From contig NZ_AKJN02000006.1 of assembly GCF_000282315.2 (NCBI RefSeq), positions 1,860,001 to 1,924,000 of the forward strand: a DNA stretch of 64,000 nt. Reading direction: 5' to 3'. The notes beneath the pieces were generated by a model that worked only from the letters and a program-made list of their open reading frames with translations, ran no database searches and was not told where the DNA came from. Below, piece by piece: positions 24,407 to 33,860 of this stretch; the first letter of the stretch is position 1; every line of letters begins with the position of its first letter. Origin of the DNA: Pseudomonas sp. GM41(2012) (GTDB taxonomy: Bacteria; Pseudomonadota; Gammaproteobacteria; Pseudomonadales; Pseudomonadaceae). A program made the position numbers and the translations under genes.

Positions 24407-25708
24407 GTGGAAGCACATCTGTTGGAATGGCTGAACCTGAGCGTGCGCTGGGTTCACATGATTACTGGCGTGGCCTGGATCGGTGCGTCGTTCTATTTCG
24501 TCTGGCTGGAAAACAACCTCAATCGGGTCAACCCGAAAAGTGGTCTGGCGGGCGATTTGTGGGCGATCCACGGCGGCGGTATCTACCACCTGGAAAAATA
24601 CAAACTGGCCCCACCGACCATGCCGGACAACCTGCACTGGTTCAAATGGGAAGCCTATTTCACCTGGATGTCGGGGATCGCGCTGCTGTGCGTGGTGTTC
24701 TACTCCAACCCGACGCTGTACCTGCTGGCACCGGGCAGCAGCCTGACCGGCCCTGAAGGGGTCGCACTGGGCATTGCCTCGTTGTTCGTCGGCTGGTTCG
24801 TCTACTCCTTCCTCTGCGACTCGGCCCTGGGCAAACGCCCTGCCCTGCTAGGCGTAATCCTGTTCGTGCTGATCATTGGCGCCGCTTACGGCTTCAGCAA
24901 AGTGTTCAGCGGTCGTGGTGCGTACCTGCACGTCGGCGCGATCATCGGCACCATCATGGTCGGCAACGTGTTCCGCATCATCATGCCGGCACAGCGTGCA
25001 CTGGTTGCCGCGATTGCCGAAAACCGCACACCGGATCCGGCGCTGCCGGCCAAAGGCTTGCTGCGTTCGCGTCACAACAACTACTTCACCTTGCCGGTGC
25101 TGTTCATCATGATCAGCAACCACTTCCCGAGTACCTACGGCAGCCAATACAACTGGCTGATCCTGGCCGGGATCGCGGTGCTGGCGGTGTTGGTGCGTCA
25201 CTACTTCAACACCCGTCATGACAGCCACAAGTTTGCCTGGACCTTGCCCGTCGCAGCAGTGGGCATGATCTGCCTGGCTTACGTGACTGGCCCGGCGCAG
25301 ATGCCCAGCGCCCCTGAAGTGGCCAAGGCGCCTGGCACCATCGAGTACCAGCCGTTGCCGGAAACCGCCCTCGGTGGTGGTGCCAAACCTGACGCGGCGA
25401 AACCTGCTGCGCCTGCCGCTGCACCGGCTCAGGCGTCCAACGCCGGCCCCGGTTTCGACAAGGTGCACAGCGTGATTCAGGAACGTTGCGCGGTTTGCCA
25501 TTCGGCCAAACCGACCAGCCCGCTGTTCAGTGCCGCACCGGCCGGCGTGATGTTCGATACCCCCGAGCAGATCCGCCAGAACGCGGCGCGCATCCAGGCA
25601 CAAGCCGTCACCAGCCAGATCATGCCACTGGGCAACATCACCCAGATGACCCAGCAGGAACGTGACCTGATCGGCGCGTGGATTGTTCAGGGAGCCCCCA
25701 CCAATTAA
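24407..25708 (+). CDS. puuD: Membrane-bound urate oxidase with cytochrome c domain
   Basis: 433 aa. Residues 1-300 hold about eight membrane helices of the DUF989/PuuD type (LNLSVRWVHMITGVAWIGAS, AIHGGGIYHLEKY). A Pro/Ala-rich linker (about 315-350) leads to a C-terminal cytochrome c domain with heme motif C361-A-V-C-H365. In this family urate is oxidised to 5-hydroxyisourate with electrons passed to cytochrome c, so no H2O2 is formed. GTG 24407 is preceded by GAGAGG. Confidence 0.95.
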   Translation: MEAHLLEWLNLSVRWVHMITGVAWIGASFYFVWLENNLNRVNPKSGLAGDLWAIHGGGIYHLEKYKLAPPTMPDNLHWFKWEAYFTWMSGIALLCVVFYSNPTLYLLAPGSSLTGPEGVALGIASLFVGWFVYSFLCDSALGKRPALLGVILFVLIIGAAYGFSKVFSGRGAYLHVGAIIGTIMVGNVFRIIMPAQRALVAAIAENRTPDPALPAKGLLRSRHNNYFTLPVLFIMISNHFPSTYGSQYNWLILAGIAVLAVLVRHYFNTRHDSHKFAWTLPVAAVGMICLAYVTGPAQMPSAPEVAKAPGTIEYQPLPETALGGGAKPDAAKPAAPAAAPAQASNAGPGFDKVHSVIQERCAVCHSAKPTSPLFSAAPAGVMFDTPEQIRQNAARIQAQAVTSQIMPLGNITQMTQQERDLIGAWIVQGAPTN

Positions 25709-25719
25709 CCGTTGAAAAG

Positions 25720-25768
25720 CATCGCGGGCAAGCCTCGCTCCTGTAGGAGCAAGGCTTGCCCGCGATTG
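25720..25768. repeat. Compact REP palindrome
   Basis: ATCGCGGGCAAGCCTCGCTC CTGTAGGAGCAAGGCTTGCC CGCGAT, with arms back to back and almost no spacer. Confidence 0.9.
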
Positions 25769-25827
25769 GCCGCGCCGCGGTCCCTGATGCACAAAATCAC
25801 AAGAATAAAAAAGATCCGAGGTGTTGC

Positions 25828-27186
25828 ATGTCCGAGCTATCCAAAGCCCGCATCCCCGACGCACCCGCCATTCAGCGTTTACCCCTTTTGCAACTGATCC
25901 TGGTTGGCCTGCAACACGTTCTGCTGATGTACGGCGGAGCCATCGCGGTGCCGCTGATCATCGGACAGGCCGCTGGCCTGAGTCGTGAAGAAATCGCCTT
26001 CCTGATCAACGCCGACCTGCTGGTGGCCGGGATCGCTACCATCGTGCAGTCGCTGGGCATCGGCCCCATGGGCATCCGTATGCCAGTGATGATGGGCGCC
26101 AGTTTCGCCGCCGTTGGCAGCATGGTCGCCATGGCCGGCATGCCGGGCATCGGCCTGCAAGGGATCTTCGGCGCGACCATCGCCGCCGGGTTCTTCGGCT
26201 TGATCATCGCGCCATTCATGTCCAAAGTCGTACGCTTCTTCCCGCCTCTGGTGACCGGCACGGTCATCACCTCGATCGGTTTGTCGCTGTTTCCCGTGGC
26301 CGTGAACTGGGCCGGCGGCGGTGCAGGTGCCGCTCAATTCGGCTCGCCGATTTACCTGGCCATCGCCGCGCTGGTGCTGGCCACCATTCTGCTGGTCCAC
26401 CGCTTCATGCGCGGTTTCTGGGTCAACATTTCCGTGCTGATCGGCATGTGCCTGGGTTACGTGCTCTGCGGCCTGATCGGCATGGTCGACCTGAGCGGCA
26501 TGGCCCAGGCGCCGTGGCTGCAATTCGTGACCCCGCTGCATTTCGGCATGCCGAAGTTTGAACTCGCACCGATCCTTTCCATGTGTCTGGTGGTGGTGAT
26601 CATCTTCGTCGAGTCCACCGGGATGTTCCTGGCGCTGGGCAAAATCACCGGCCAGGACGTCTGCCCACGGATGCTGCGTCGCGGTTTGTTGTGTGATGCC
26701 GGCGCCTCGTTCTTCGCCGGTTTCTTCAACACCTTCACCCACTCCTCTTTCGCGCAGAACATCGGCCTGGTGCAGATGACCGGCGTGCGTTGCCGCTCGG
26801 TGACCATCGTCGCCGGCGGTTTGCTGGTGGTGTTGAGTCTGTTGCCGAAAGCAGCGTTTCTGGTGGCCTCGATTCCTCCCGCCGTACTGGGCGGCGCGGC
26901 GATTGCGATGTTCGGCATGGTCGCCGCCACCGGGATCAAGATTCTTCAGGAAGCCGACATCGGTGACCGTCGCAACCAGTTGCTGGTGGCGGTGAGCATC
27001 GGCATGGGGCTGATCCCGGTGGTCCGTCCGGAATTCTTCGCCCACCTTCCGCTGTGGATGAGCCCGATCACCCACAGCGGCATCGCCATGGCCACGCTCA
27101 GTGCGCTGTCGCTGAACCTGCTGTTCAACATCCTCGGCGGCGCCGAACGCGCGGCCATCAACGACTGCCACGCGCACCCTCACTGA
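25828..27186 (+). CDS. NCS2-family urate/xanthine permease
   Basis: 452 aa with 14 hydrophobic segments. The NAT/NCS2 signature is AQNIGLVQMTGVRCR, and the QHVLLMYGGAIAVPLIIG start and VESTGMFLALGKITG segment place it with UacT/XanP/PucJ-type urate or xanthine transporters. Its place directly after puuD supports urate uptake. ATG 25828 follows CCGAGG; the longer frame from 25756 overlaps the REP. Confidence 0.92.
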   Translation: MSELSKARIPDAPAIQRLPLLQLILVGLQHVLLMYGGAIAVPLIIGQAAGLSREEIAFLINADLLVAGIATIVQSLGIGPMGIRMPVMMGASFAAVGSMVAMAGMPGIGLQGIFGATIAAGFFGLIIAPFMSKVVRFFPPLVTGTVITSIGLSLFPVAVNWAGGGAGAAQFGSPIYLAIAALVLATILLVHRFMRGFWVNISVLIGMCLGYVLCGLIGMVDLSGMAQAPWLQFVTPLHFGMPKFELAPILSMCLVVVIIFVESTGMFLALGKITGQDVCPRMLRRGLLCDAGASFFAGFFNTFTHSSFAQNIGLVQMTGVRCRSVTIVAGGLLVVLSLLPKAAFLVASIPPAVLGGAAIAMFGMVAATGIKILQEADIGDRRNQLLVAVSIGMGLIPVVRPEFFAHLPLWMSPITHSGIAMATLSALSLNLLFNILGGAERAAINDCHAHPH

Positions 27187-27194
27187 TCGAACTC

Positions 27195-27314
27195 TGTGGC
27201 GAGGGGATTTATCCCCGTTGGGTCGCGAAGCGGCCCCAGCATTCTCTCAAGCAAACCGCATTCGCCTGTTTTACGACTGCTTCGCAGCCGAACGGGGATA
27301 AATCCCCTCGCCAC
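27195..27314. repeat. REP-like inverted repeat (same family as 164-299)
   Basis: TGTGGCGAGGGGATTTATCC CCGTTGGGTCGCGAAG is paired with CTTCGCAGCCGAACGGGGAT AAATCCCCTCGCCAC. The interior contains TTTTACGACTGCTTCGCAGC, as in the first copy. Confidence 0.85.
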
Positions 27315-27342
27315 GAACAATAAAAACAAGAGGGAGCAACAG

Positions 27343-28128
27343 ATGATTCGCACACAGACAAACCTGCTGTTAGGCGGTGGTCTATTGGCCGCCAGTCAGG
27401 CCATGGCCGGCGATTTACTGCTGTGGCAGACCAACAGCCTGAGCTATCTGTATGGCAAGGATTTCGCGGTCAACCCGTCGATCCAGCAGACGATAACCTT
27501 TGAGCACGCCGACCGCTGGAAGTACGGCGACAACTTCCTGTTCGTCGACAGCACTTACTACAACGGCGAGAAAGACCGGAACAAAGGCGTTCACGCCTAT
27601 TACGGCGAGTTCAGTCCGCGCCTGTCTTTCGGCAAAATCCTCGACCGTCGTTTCGAATTCGGCCCGATCAAGGACGTGTTGCTGGCCATGACATACGAGA
27701 ATGGCGAAGACGACACCGAGGCCTATCTGATCGGCCCCGGTTTCGACCTCGCAGTACCGGGCTTCAATTTTTTCACCTTGAACTTCTACTATCGCCAGAC
27801 CGAAGGCTCGCGTCCCGGCGACGATGTCTGGCAGATCACGCCGGCCTGGTCCTACACCCTGCCATTGGGCAACTCGAACCTGTTGATCGACGGCTACATC
27901 GACTGGGTCGTGGATAACGACCAGAACTCACAGGGCACCTACCACGCCAACCTGCACTTCAACCCGCAGATCAAATATGACCTGGGCAAGGCCATGGGCT
28001 GGCGGGAGAAGCAGGTGTACGTCGGCGTCGAATACAGCTACTGGAAAGACAAGTACGGCATCGAAAACAGCACCCACTTCGACACCAATGAAAACACCAC
28101 CAGCCTGCTGGTGAAGGTGCATTTCTAG
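27343..28128 (+). CDS. Tsx/OmpK-like nucleoside-channel outer membrane protein, copy 1
   Basis: 261 aa with a signal peptide (LLLGGGLLAASQAMAG). The mature part is a beta-barrel of the nucleoside-specific channel family: SLSYLYGKDF, FEHADRWKYGDNFLFVD, PRLSFGKILD, and a C-terminal strand ending in Phe (LLVKVHF). It would let nucleosides or purine bases cross the outer membrane, in keeping with the purine cluster. ATG 27343 has AGGGAG. A close paralogue of identical length follows 374 bp downstream. Confidence 0.9.
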   Translation: MIRTQTNLLLGGGLLAASQAMAGDLLLWQTNSLSYLYGKDFAVNPSIQQTITFEHADRWKYGDNFLFVDSTYYNGEKDRNKGVHAYYGEFSPRLSFGKILDRRFEFGPIKDVLLAMTYENGEDDTEAYLIGPGFDLAVPGFNFFTLNFYYRQTEGSRPGDDVWQITPAWSYTLPLGNSNLLIDGYIDWVVDNDQNSQGTYHANLHFNPQIKYDLGKAMGWREKQVYVGVEYSYWKDKYGIENSTHFDTNENTTSLLVKVHF

Positions 28129-28502
28129 ATGATCCGCAACCGTGCTCCAAACCTGTCGTCGGTGCGCTGTTGCGGGGCACTTGAGACCTGGCCAAGGAGT
28201 CAGTATTCTCCGCGGCCGCCCGAATCTGGTCTAAAAAAAAGCCCGGATTTAATTCCTGACCAGAAAGCCAACTTATCCCGGCGCTGGACGGTACCAAGGC
28301 ACTCCAAAACCTCTCTCAATCGACTGCTCTTGAGCAGCCGAGCGGGAGATTTTTGGCTTTTCAAAAGCCTTGGCTCAGCTCTTGCTAACAGCACTGAAGC
28401 TGACCGAATGGATGATTTTTTACAGCTACAGAAAAAGGCGCCACACCAGAGCGCCGACCTTAGAAAAATAACGTGGAACACCTACTTTTTGGGAGCAACC
28501 GA
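28129..28502. other. 374-bp intergenic region between Tsx paralogues
   Basis: No gene is supported. It is less GC-rich than its surroundings and contains short palindromes: CTGCTC-TT-GAGCAG (28324-28337) and GGCTTTT-C-AAAAGCC (28355-28369). A promoter for the second paralogue is probably here, but no clear boxes stand out. Confidence 0.5.
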
Positions 28503-29288
28503 ATGAAACGTACGTGCACTAGCCTGATGCTGGCGGGATCTTTGCTGGCCGGGGGCCAGGCCATGGCCGGCGACTTGCTGCAATGGCAGAACAACAGCCT
28601 GACCTACCTGTATGGCAAGGACTTCCAGGTCAACCCGCGCATTCAGCAGACGGTGACCTTCGAACACGCCGATGGCTGGAAATACGGCGACAACTTCATG
28701 TTCGTCGACAAGATCTTCTACAACGGCAAGGAAGATTACTTCGCCGGTGAGAACACCTACTACGGTGAAATCAGCCCGCGCCTGTCGTTCGGCAAAATCT
28801 TCGATAAGAAACTCGAGTTCGGCCCGATCAAAGACGTGTTGCTGGCCATGACGTACGAGTTCGGTGAAGACGATACCGAGTCGTACCTGATCGGTCCCGG
28901 TTTCGACCTGGCCATCCCGGGCTTCGACTACTTCCAGCTGAACTTCTACAACCGTCATACCGAAGGCGACCGTCCAGGTGACAATATCTGGCAGGTCACG
29001 CCGGTCTGGTCCTACACCATCCCGGTGGGCGATTCGAACATCCTGGTCGATGGTTTCATGGACTGGGTGGTCGACAACGACGTCAACAAAAAAGGCGAAT
29101 ACCACGCCAACCTGCACTTCAATCCACAGGTCAAATACGACTTGGGCAAGGCGCTGAACCTGGGCGAGAAGCAGTTGTACGTGGGTGTCGAGTATGACTA
29201 CTGGAAAAACAAGTACGGCATCGAAGACAGCCAGGGTTTCAAGACTGATCAGAGCGTGACCAGCTTCCTGGTCAAGGTGCACTTCTGA
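28503..29288 (+). CDS. Tsx/OmpK-like nucleoside-channel outer membrane protein, copy 2
   Basis: 261 aa, same length and layout as the preceding gene (signal MLAGSLLAGGQAMAG, conserved GPIKDVLLAMTYEFGEDDTE core, terminal VKVHF). Differences cluster in presumed loops, e.g. KEDYFAGENTYY versus KDRNKGVHAYY. The pair arose by tandem duplication and probably has different loop specificity. GGGAGC precedes ATG 28503. Confidence 0.9.
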   Translation: MKRTCTSLMLAGSLLAGGQAMAGDLLQWQNNSLTYLYGKDFQVNPRIQQTVTFEHADGWKYGDNFMFVDKIFYNGKEDYFAGENTYYGEISPRLSFGKIFDKKLEFGPIKDVLLAMTYEFGEDDTESYLIGPGFDLAIPGFDYFQLNFYNRHTEGDRPGDNIWQVTPVWSYTIPVGDSNILVDGFMDWVVDNDVNKKGEYHANLHFNPQVKYDLGKALNLGEKQLYVGVEYDYWKNKYGIEDSQGFKTDQSVTSFLVKVHF

Positions 29289-29310
29289 TCCGGCGGCGTC
29301 TGTAAGGACG

Positions 29311-29406
29311 CCATCGCGGGCAAGCCCGGCTCCTACAGGTTTTGTGTCGTTCACCAATTATGTGAACGACACAAAACCTGTAGGAGCCGGGCTTGCCCGC
29401 GATGGC
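29311..29406. repeat. Long REP-type hairpin between convergent genes
   Basis: The arms are unusually long and nearly perfect: CCATCGCGGGCAAGCCCGGC ... GTTTTGTGTCGTTCAC paired with GTGAACGACACAAAAC ... GCTTGCCCGCGATGG, with a 7-base CAATTAT centre. It can act as a two-way terminator. Confidence 0.9.
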
Positions 29407-29419
29407 CGCACCGCAAATC

Positions 29420-30592
29420 TCAAGCAGTGACCGCTGCCTCGGCTATCCCGAGAAACCGGCACAACTCCCCGCGCTTGGCCAACGCATCCCGCCGCCCCAA
29501 ATCAATCAATTCGCTGCAATACCCCGCCTCGAACAGCAGATAACTCAGCACCCCCGCCCCGCTCGTCTTGGTCGCCCCCGGCCCGCGCAGAAACAGACGC
29601 AGCGCCGCCGGCAACTCCTGTCGATGCCGCGCCGCAATTTCATCGATCGGCTGACTCGGCGAAATAACCAGCACCTCCACCGGCGCCACACCCAGCGCGC
29701 GCGTCGGCGTGCCATCGGGCAGCAGATGACTGAACTGATTGAGCCGCTGCAGCAACTCGATGTCACTTTCCAGGCTGTCAATGAACGTGCTGTTGAGCAT
29801 GTGCCCACCGATCTGCGCCAGGCTTGGCTGCTGGCCGGTGTAGGCGCGTTGCAGCGGTTGTTCCGGGTCGACGCCGCGGGGGTTGCCGCTGACGCCCACT
29901 ACCAGCACTCGGCTGGCGCCCAGGTGCAGCGCCGGGCTGATCGGTGCCGACTGACGTACCGCGCCGTCGCCGAAATACTCTTCACCGATTTTCACTGGCG
30001 CAAATAACAGCGGAATGGCTGAACTGGCCAGCAAGTGATCGACCGTCAATTGAGTGGGGACGCCGATTCGCCGATGGCGCAACCAGGCATTGATGGTGCC
30101 GCCGCCCTGATAAAAGGTCACCGCCTGACCGGACTCATAGCCGAACGCGGTCACTGCAACCGCCTGCAACTGCTTCTGTGCAATCGCCTCGGCAATCCCG
30201 CTCATCTGCAGTTTATCGTCGAGCAATCTGCGCAGTGGCGAACTGTTGAGCAAGGCCACCGGCACCTGAGCGCCAATCCCGAGCAAACTGTGGCTGACAA
30301 AACGGCTGGCCTGGTGGATCACGCCCGGCCAGTCGCTGCGCAGCACCAGATGACTGCGAAAGCCCTGCCAGAAGGCTGTCAGACGTTGAATCGCACCCCG
30401 GAAATCCATCGCCCCACTGGCGAGGCTGACCGCGTTGATTGCGCCAGCCGAGGTGCCGACGATCACCGGAAACGGATTGCTCGCGCCGACCGGTAACAGC
30501 TCGGCAATCGCCGCCAGCACACCCACCTGATAAGCCGCCCGAGCCCCGCCGCCGGAAAGAATCAACCCTGTAACCGGTTCAGCAGGACTCAT
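29420..30592 (-). CDS. Patatin-like phospholipase
   Basis: 390 aa. The oxyanion-hole GGGARAAYQ (near residue 14), nucleophile box GTSAG and catalytic Asp in DGAVRQ are all present, giving the Ser-Asp dyad of patatins. The oxyanion motif has Ala where Gly is usual (GGGARG), which is known in other members. No signal peptide is visible, so an intracellular lipase acting on phospholipids or acyl groups is likely. Confidence 0.88.
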   Translation of the reverse strand: MSPAEPVTGLILSGGGARAAYQVGVLAAIAELLPVGASNPFPVIVGTSAGAINAVSLASGAMDFRGAIQRLTAFWQGFRSHLVLRSDWPGVIHQASRFVSHSLLGIGAQVPVALLNSSPLRRLLDDKLQMSGIAEAIAQKQLQAVAVTAFGYESGQAVTFYQGGGTINAWLRHRRIGVPTQLTVDHLLASSAIPLLFAPVKIGEEYFGDGAVRQSAPISPALHLGASRVLVVGVSGNPRGVDPEQPLQRAYTGQQPSLAQIGGHMLNSTFIDSLESDIELLQRLNQFSHLLPDGTPTRALGVAPVEVLVISPSQPIDEIAARHRQELPAALRLFLRGPGATKTSGAGVLSYLLFEAGYCSELIDLGRRDALAKRGELCRFLGIAEAAVTA

Positions 30593-30626
30593 CGCAACAC
30601 TCCATGGTGCTTATAAGGACGGTGGT

Positions 30627-31559
30627 TCAACCGCGTTTTGCGTACAGCTTTGGCTCGCCCGGTGGACGGCTCTTGAAGCGGCGATGAGCCCAAAGGTATT
30701 GCTCCGGACATTCGCGCAAGACGCCTTCGACCCATTGGTTGATCCGCAGGCAATCGGCCTCTTCGGTTTCGCCGGGGAAACCCTCGAGCGGTGCATGAAT
30801 CACCAGTCGATAACCGCTGCCGTCCGCCAGACGCTCCTGAGTGAACGGCACCACCAGCGCCTTGCCCAACCGCGCAAACTTGCTGGTGGCGGTGACGGTA
30901 GCAGCCTGAATCCCGAACAGCGGCACGAAGATACTTTGCTTGGCGCCATAGTCCTGATCCGGTGCGTACCAGATTGCCCGGCCTGCGCGCAGCAATTTGA
31001 GCATCCCGCGCACGTCGTCACGCTCCACCGCCAGCGAATCGACGTTATGCCGCTCGCGCCCCAGGCGCTGGACGTAGTCGAACAGCGGATTTTTGTGTTC
31101 GCGGTACATGCCATCAATGGTGTGCTGCTGGCCGAGCAACGCCGCGCCGATTTCCAGCGTGGTGAAATGAACGGCCATCAGGATCACGCCTTTGCCGTCG
31201 CGCTGGGCTTTTTTCAGATGCTCCAACCCTTCGACATGGGCCAGCTTCGCCAGACGCTCGCGCGACCACCACCAACTCATGGCCATTTCGAAAAACGCGA
31301 TGCCCGTTGAGCCGAAGTTTTCCTTGAGCAGGCGCTTGCGCTCAGCAGCGGTTTTTTCAGGGAAACACAGTTCCAGATTGCGCTTGGCAATGCGCCGTCT
31401 GTCGCCCGCTACTCGATACATCAATGCACCCAGGGCGCGACCGATCGACAGCAACGCCGGATACGGCAGCTGGACAATCAGCCACAACAGCCCCAAGCCA
31501 CACCACAGCGGCCAGAAACGTGGAGATAGAAATGCTGTTCGAAAACGCGGGCGTTCCAT
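30627..31559 (-). CDS. Lipid A biosynthesis lauroyl/myristoyl acyltransferase (LpxL/HtrB family)
   Basis: 310 aa, N-terminal membrane anchor (WPLWCGLGLLWLIVQLPYPA). The acyltransferase motif is AVHFTTLEIG (HX4E), followed by YREHKNPLFD and APDQDYGAKQSIFVPLFG. The family transfers secondary acyl chains to Kdo2-lipid IVA on the inner membrane. ATG 31559 is chosen because it begins the family N terminus; the longer frame to 31742 crosses into minC. It is divergent from minC. Confidence 0.9.
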   Translation of the reverse strand: MERPRFRTAFLSPRFWPLWCGLGLLWLIVQLPYPALLSIGRALGALMYRVAGDRRRIAKRNLELCFPEKTAAERKRLLKENFGSTGIAFFEMAMSWWWSRERLAKLAHVEGLEHLKKAQRDGKGVILMAVHFTTLEIGAALLGQQHTIDGMYREHKNPLFDYVQRLGRERHNVDSLAVERDDVRGMLKLLRAGRAIWYAPDQDYGAKQSIFVPLFGIQAATVTATSKFARLGKALVVPFTQERLADGSGYRLVIHAPLEGFPGETEEADCLRINQWVEGVLRECPEQYLWAHRRFKSRPPGEPKLYAKRG

Positions 31560-31677
31560 TAAAGGTTCCGGAAAGACAATGGCCGCGCATTCTACATCGT
31601 TCGACCCGGCTTGCGGCTCGCGGGCGTTCTCGTTATAAGTCTCGGCACTTTTAGTGACAAGTCGTTGTATGCCGACC

Positions 31678-32415
31678 ATGAGCCAAACCGAACCGCTAGA
31701 CCAAGATCCCGTGTTCCAGCTGAAGGGCAGCATGCTCGCCATTACGGTGCTGGAACTGGCTCGTAACGACCTCGAGAACCTCGATCGTCAGCTGGCCGCC
31801 AAGGTCGCCCAAGCGCCTAACTTCTTCAGTAACGCGCCACTGGTGCTGGCCCTGGACAAACTCCCGGCCGGCGAAGGCGCGGTCGATCTGCCGGGCCTGA
31901 TGCGCGTCTGCCGCCAGCATGGCCTGCGCACCCTGGCGATCCGTGCCAGCCGTATCGAAGACATTGCCGCGGCCATCGCGGTCGACCTGCCGGTGCTGCC
32001 ACCGTCCGGCGCCCGTGAGCGTCCGTTGGACCCGCTCGAAGGCCAAGTCCAGAAAAAACCGGAAAAACCGCCGGAGCCGACTATCAAGCCAACGAAGATC
32101 ATCACCTCGCCCGTACGCGGTGGGCAGCAGATTTATGCCCAGGGCTGCGATCTGGTGGTGATCTCGTCGGTCAGCCCGGGGGCGGAACTTCTCGCCGATG
32201 GGAACATCCATGTATACGGCCCGATGCGTGGTCGAGTGTTGGCCGGCGTCAAAGGCGACACGAAAGCCAGGATTTTCTGTCAGCAAATGAGCGCTGAACT
32301 GGTTTCCATCGCAGGCCACTACAAGGTTTCGGAGGATCTGCGTCGCGACCCTTTGTGGGGCGCGGGCGTACAGGTCAGCCTGTCGGGCGATGTGTTGAAC
32401 ATCATTCGGCTTTAA
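31678..32415 (+). CDS. minC: Septum site-determining protein MinC
   Basis: 245 aa inhibitor of FtsZ assembly. The N-terminal FtsZ-binding domain ([15 protein letters not shown]) and the C-terminal beta-helix ([37 protein letters not shown]), which binds MinD, are joined by a Pro/Lys-rich linker. ATG 31678 gives the usual Pseudomonas length; an in-frame ATG at 31669 is possible. Confidence 0.95.
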   Translation: MSQTEPLDQDPVFQLKGSMLAITVLELARNDLENLDRQLAAKVAQAPNFFSNAPLVLALDKLPAGEGAVDLPGLMRVCRQHGLRTLAIRASRIEDIAAAIAVDLPVLPPSGARERPLDPLEGQVQKKPEKPPEPTIKPTKIITSPVRGGQQIYAQGCDLVVISSVSPGAELLADGNIHVYGPMRGRVLAGVKGDTKARIFCQQMSAELVSIAGHYKVSEDLRRDPLWGAGVQVSLSGDVLNIIRL

Positions 32416-32435
32416 CGGATACTGCCGCATTTTCC

Positions 32436-32575
32436 AAACATCTCTAAAACGTAGCGAAAACGGCTCAAACGAAGTAGGAAAAAGGCCATAAGCAGTGTTT
32501 ACCCGAGGTAAGCGCCGTTCTGGACCGAATTCCAGCCAAGGCTGTCCGACTGCAGTAGTTTTTCTAGAGATGTTT
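32436..32575. promoter_or_regulatory. Long-range inverted repeat in the minC-minD spacer
   Basis: AAACATCTCTA (32436-32446) and TAGAGATGTTT (32565-32575) are perfect 11-bp complementary arms 118 bp apart. In RNA they would close a large loop just before the minD ribosome-binding site. The 201-bp spacer has no other gene. Confidence 0.45.
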
Positions 32576-32616
32576 TTCAGGGGCTAAATGTCCTTTTTCC
32601 TTAGGGGTGAAACACC

Positions 32617-33429
32617 TTGGCCAAGATTCTCGTGGTTACATCCGGCAAGGGTGGTGTGGGTAAGACCACCACCAGTGCTGCTATCGGTACCGGCCTCGCA
32701 CTGCGCGGTCACAAAACAGTTATCGTCGACTTCGACGTCGGTTTGCGTAATCTCGACCTGATCATGGGTTGCGAGCGCCGTGTGGTGTATGACTTCGTCA
32801 ACGTGGTAAACGGCGAAGCCAACCTGCAACAAGCCCTGATCAAAGACAAACGCCTGGAAAACCTCTACGTACTGGCCGCCAGTCAGACCCGCGACAAAGA
32901 CGCGCTGACCGTCGAAGGCGTGGAAAAAGTGTTGATGGCGCTGAAAGAAGACTTCGAATACGTGGTCTGCGACTCTCCGGCCGGCATCGAAAAAGGCGCC
33001 CACCTGGCCATGTATTTCGCAGACGAAGCGATTATCGTGACCAACCCGGAAGTGTCCTCGGTTCGTGACTCGGACCGCATGCTCGGCCTGCTGGCCAGCA
33101 AGTCCCGTCGCGCTGAAAAGGGCGAAGAGGCGATCAAGGAACACCTGCTGCTGACCCGCTACAACCCGCAACGGGTCAGTGACGGCGAGATGCTCGGCGT
33201 CGAAGACGTCAAAGAGATTCTGGCGGTCGCCCTGCTGGGTGTCATTCCGGAATCCCAAGCCGTACTCAAAGCCTCCAACTCGGGCGTGCCAGTCATTCTC
33301 GACGACCAGAGCGATGCCGGTCAGGCATACAGCGACGCGGTTGATCGTCTGCTGGGCAAAAACGTGGAGCATCGTTTTCTCGATGTAACGAAGAAGGGAT
33401 TCTTCGAGCGCCTGTTTGGAGGTAGATAA
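32617..33429 (+). CDS. minD: Septum site-determining ATPase MinD
   Basis: 270 aa ParA/MinD ATPase. The deviant Walker A is GKGGVGKT (residues 10-17), the switch regions are [10 protein letters not shown] and [10 protein letters not shown], and the C-terminal amphipathic membrane helix is [12 protein letters not shown]. It recruits MinC and is driven by MinE. The start is TTG at 32617, with an AGGGGTG site. Its stop overlaps the minE start by one base (TAATG). Confidence 0.97.
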   Translation: MAKILVVTSGKGGVGKTTTSAAIGTGLALRGHKTVIVDFDVGLRNLDLIMGCERRVVYDFVNVVNGEANLQQALIKDKRLENLYVLAASQTRDKDALTVEGVEKVLMALKEDFEYVVCDSPAGIEKGAHLAMYFADEAIIVTNPEVSSVRDSDRMLGLLASKSRRAEKGEEAIKEHLLLTRYNPQRVSDGEMLGVEDVKEILAVALLGVIPESQAVLKASNSGVPVILDDQSDAGQAYSDAVDRLLGKNVEHRFLDVTKKGFFERLFGGR

Positions 33430-33683
33430 TGAATCTTTTTGACTTCTTTCGTGCCAGCAAAAAGGTCAGCACCGCGTCGGTAGCGAAAGAGCGTCTGCAG
33501 ATCATCGTGGCGCACGAACGCGGCCAGCGCAGTACACCGGACTACCTGCCAGCCTTGCAGAAGGAATTGGTCGAGGTCATCCGCAAGTACGTCAATATCG
33601 GGTCCGATGACGTGCACGTCGCTCTGGAAAACCAGGGCAGCTGCTCGATTCTGGAACTCAATATCACCCTGCCAGATCGCTAG
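33429..33683 (+). CDS. minE: Cell division topological specificity factor MinE
   Basis: 84 aa. The N-terminal membrane/MinD-binding segment ([29 protein letters not shown]) and the dimerisation part are typical. It stimulates MinD ATPase and so positions the division site at mid-cell. It overlaps minD by one base and is translationally coupled. Confidence 0.97.
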   Translation: MNLFDFFRASKKVSTASVAKERLQIIVAHERGQRSTPDYLPALQKELVEVIRKYVNIGSDDVHVALENQGSCSILELNITLPDR

Positions 33684-33700
33684 TCGATCAGACAGGAGCC

Positions 33701-33835
33701 ACGGCGGCTCAGGCTTGCGCTCTGTAGGAGCCGAGCTTGCTCGCGATGCAGACAACTCGGTCTACCTGATAAACCGAGGTGATGCTATCGCGAGCAAGCT
33801 CGGCTCCTACAGAGTGTGGGGGCCTGAGCCGCCGT
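33701..33835. repeat. Nested REP palindrome with extended arms
   Basis: An inner REP pair (CTCTGTAGGAGCCGAGCTTG CTCGCGAT and complement) is enclosed by ACGGCGGCTCAGGC (33701-33714) and GCCTGAGCCGCCGT (33822-33835), giving a hairpin of about 135 bases after minE. Confidence 0.9.
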
Positions 33836-33860
33836 TGGCGTTTGTTACGAGGCTGTTTTA

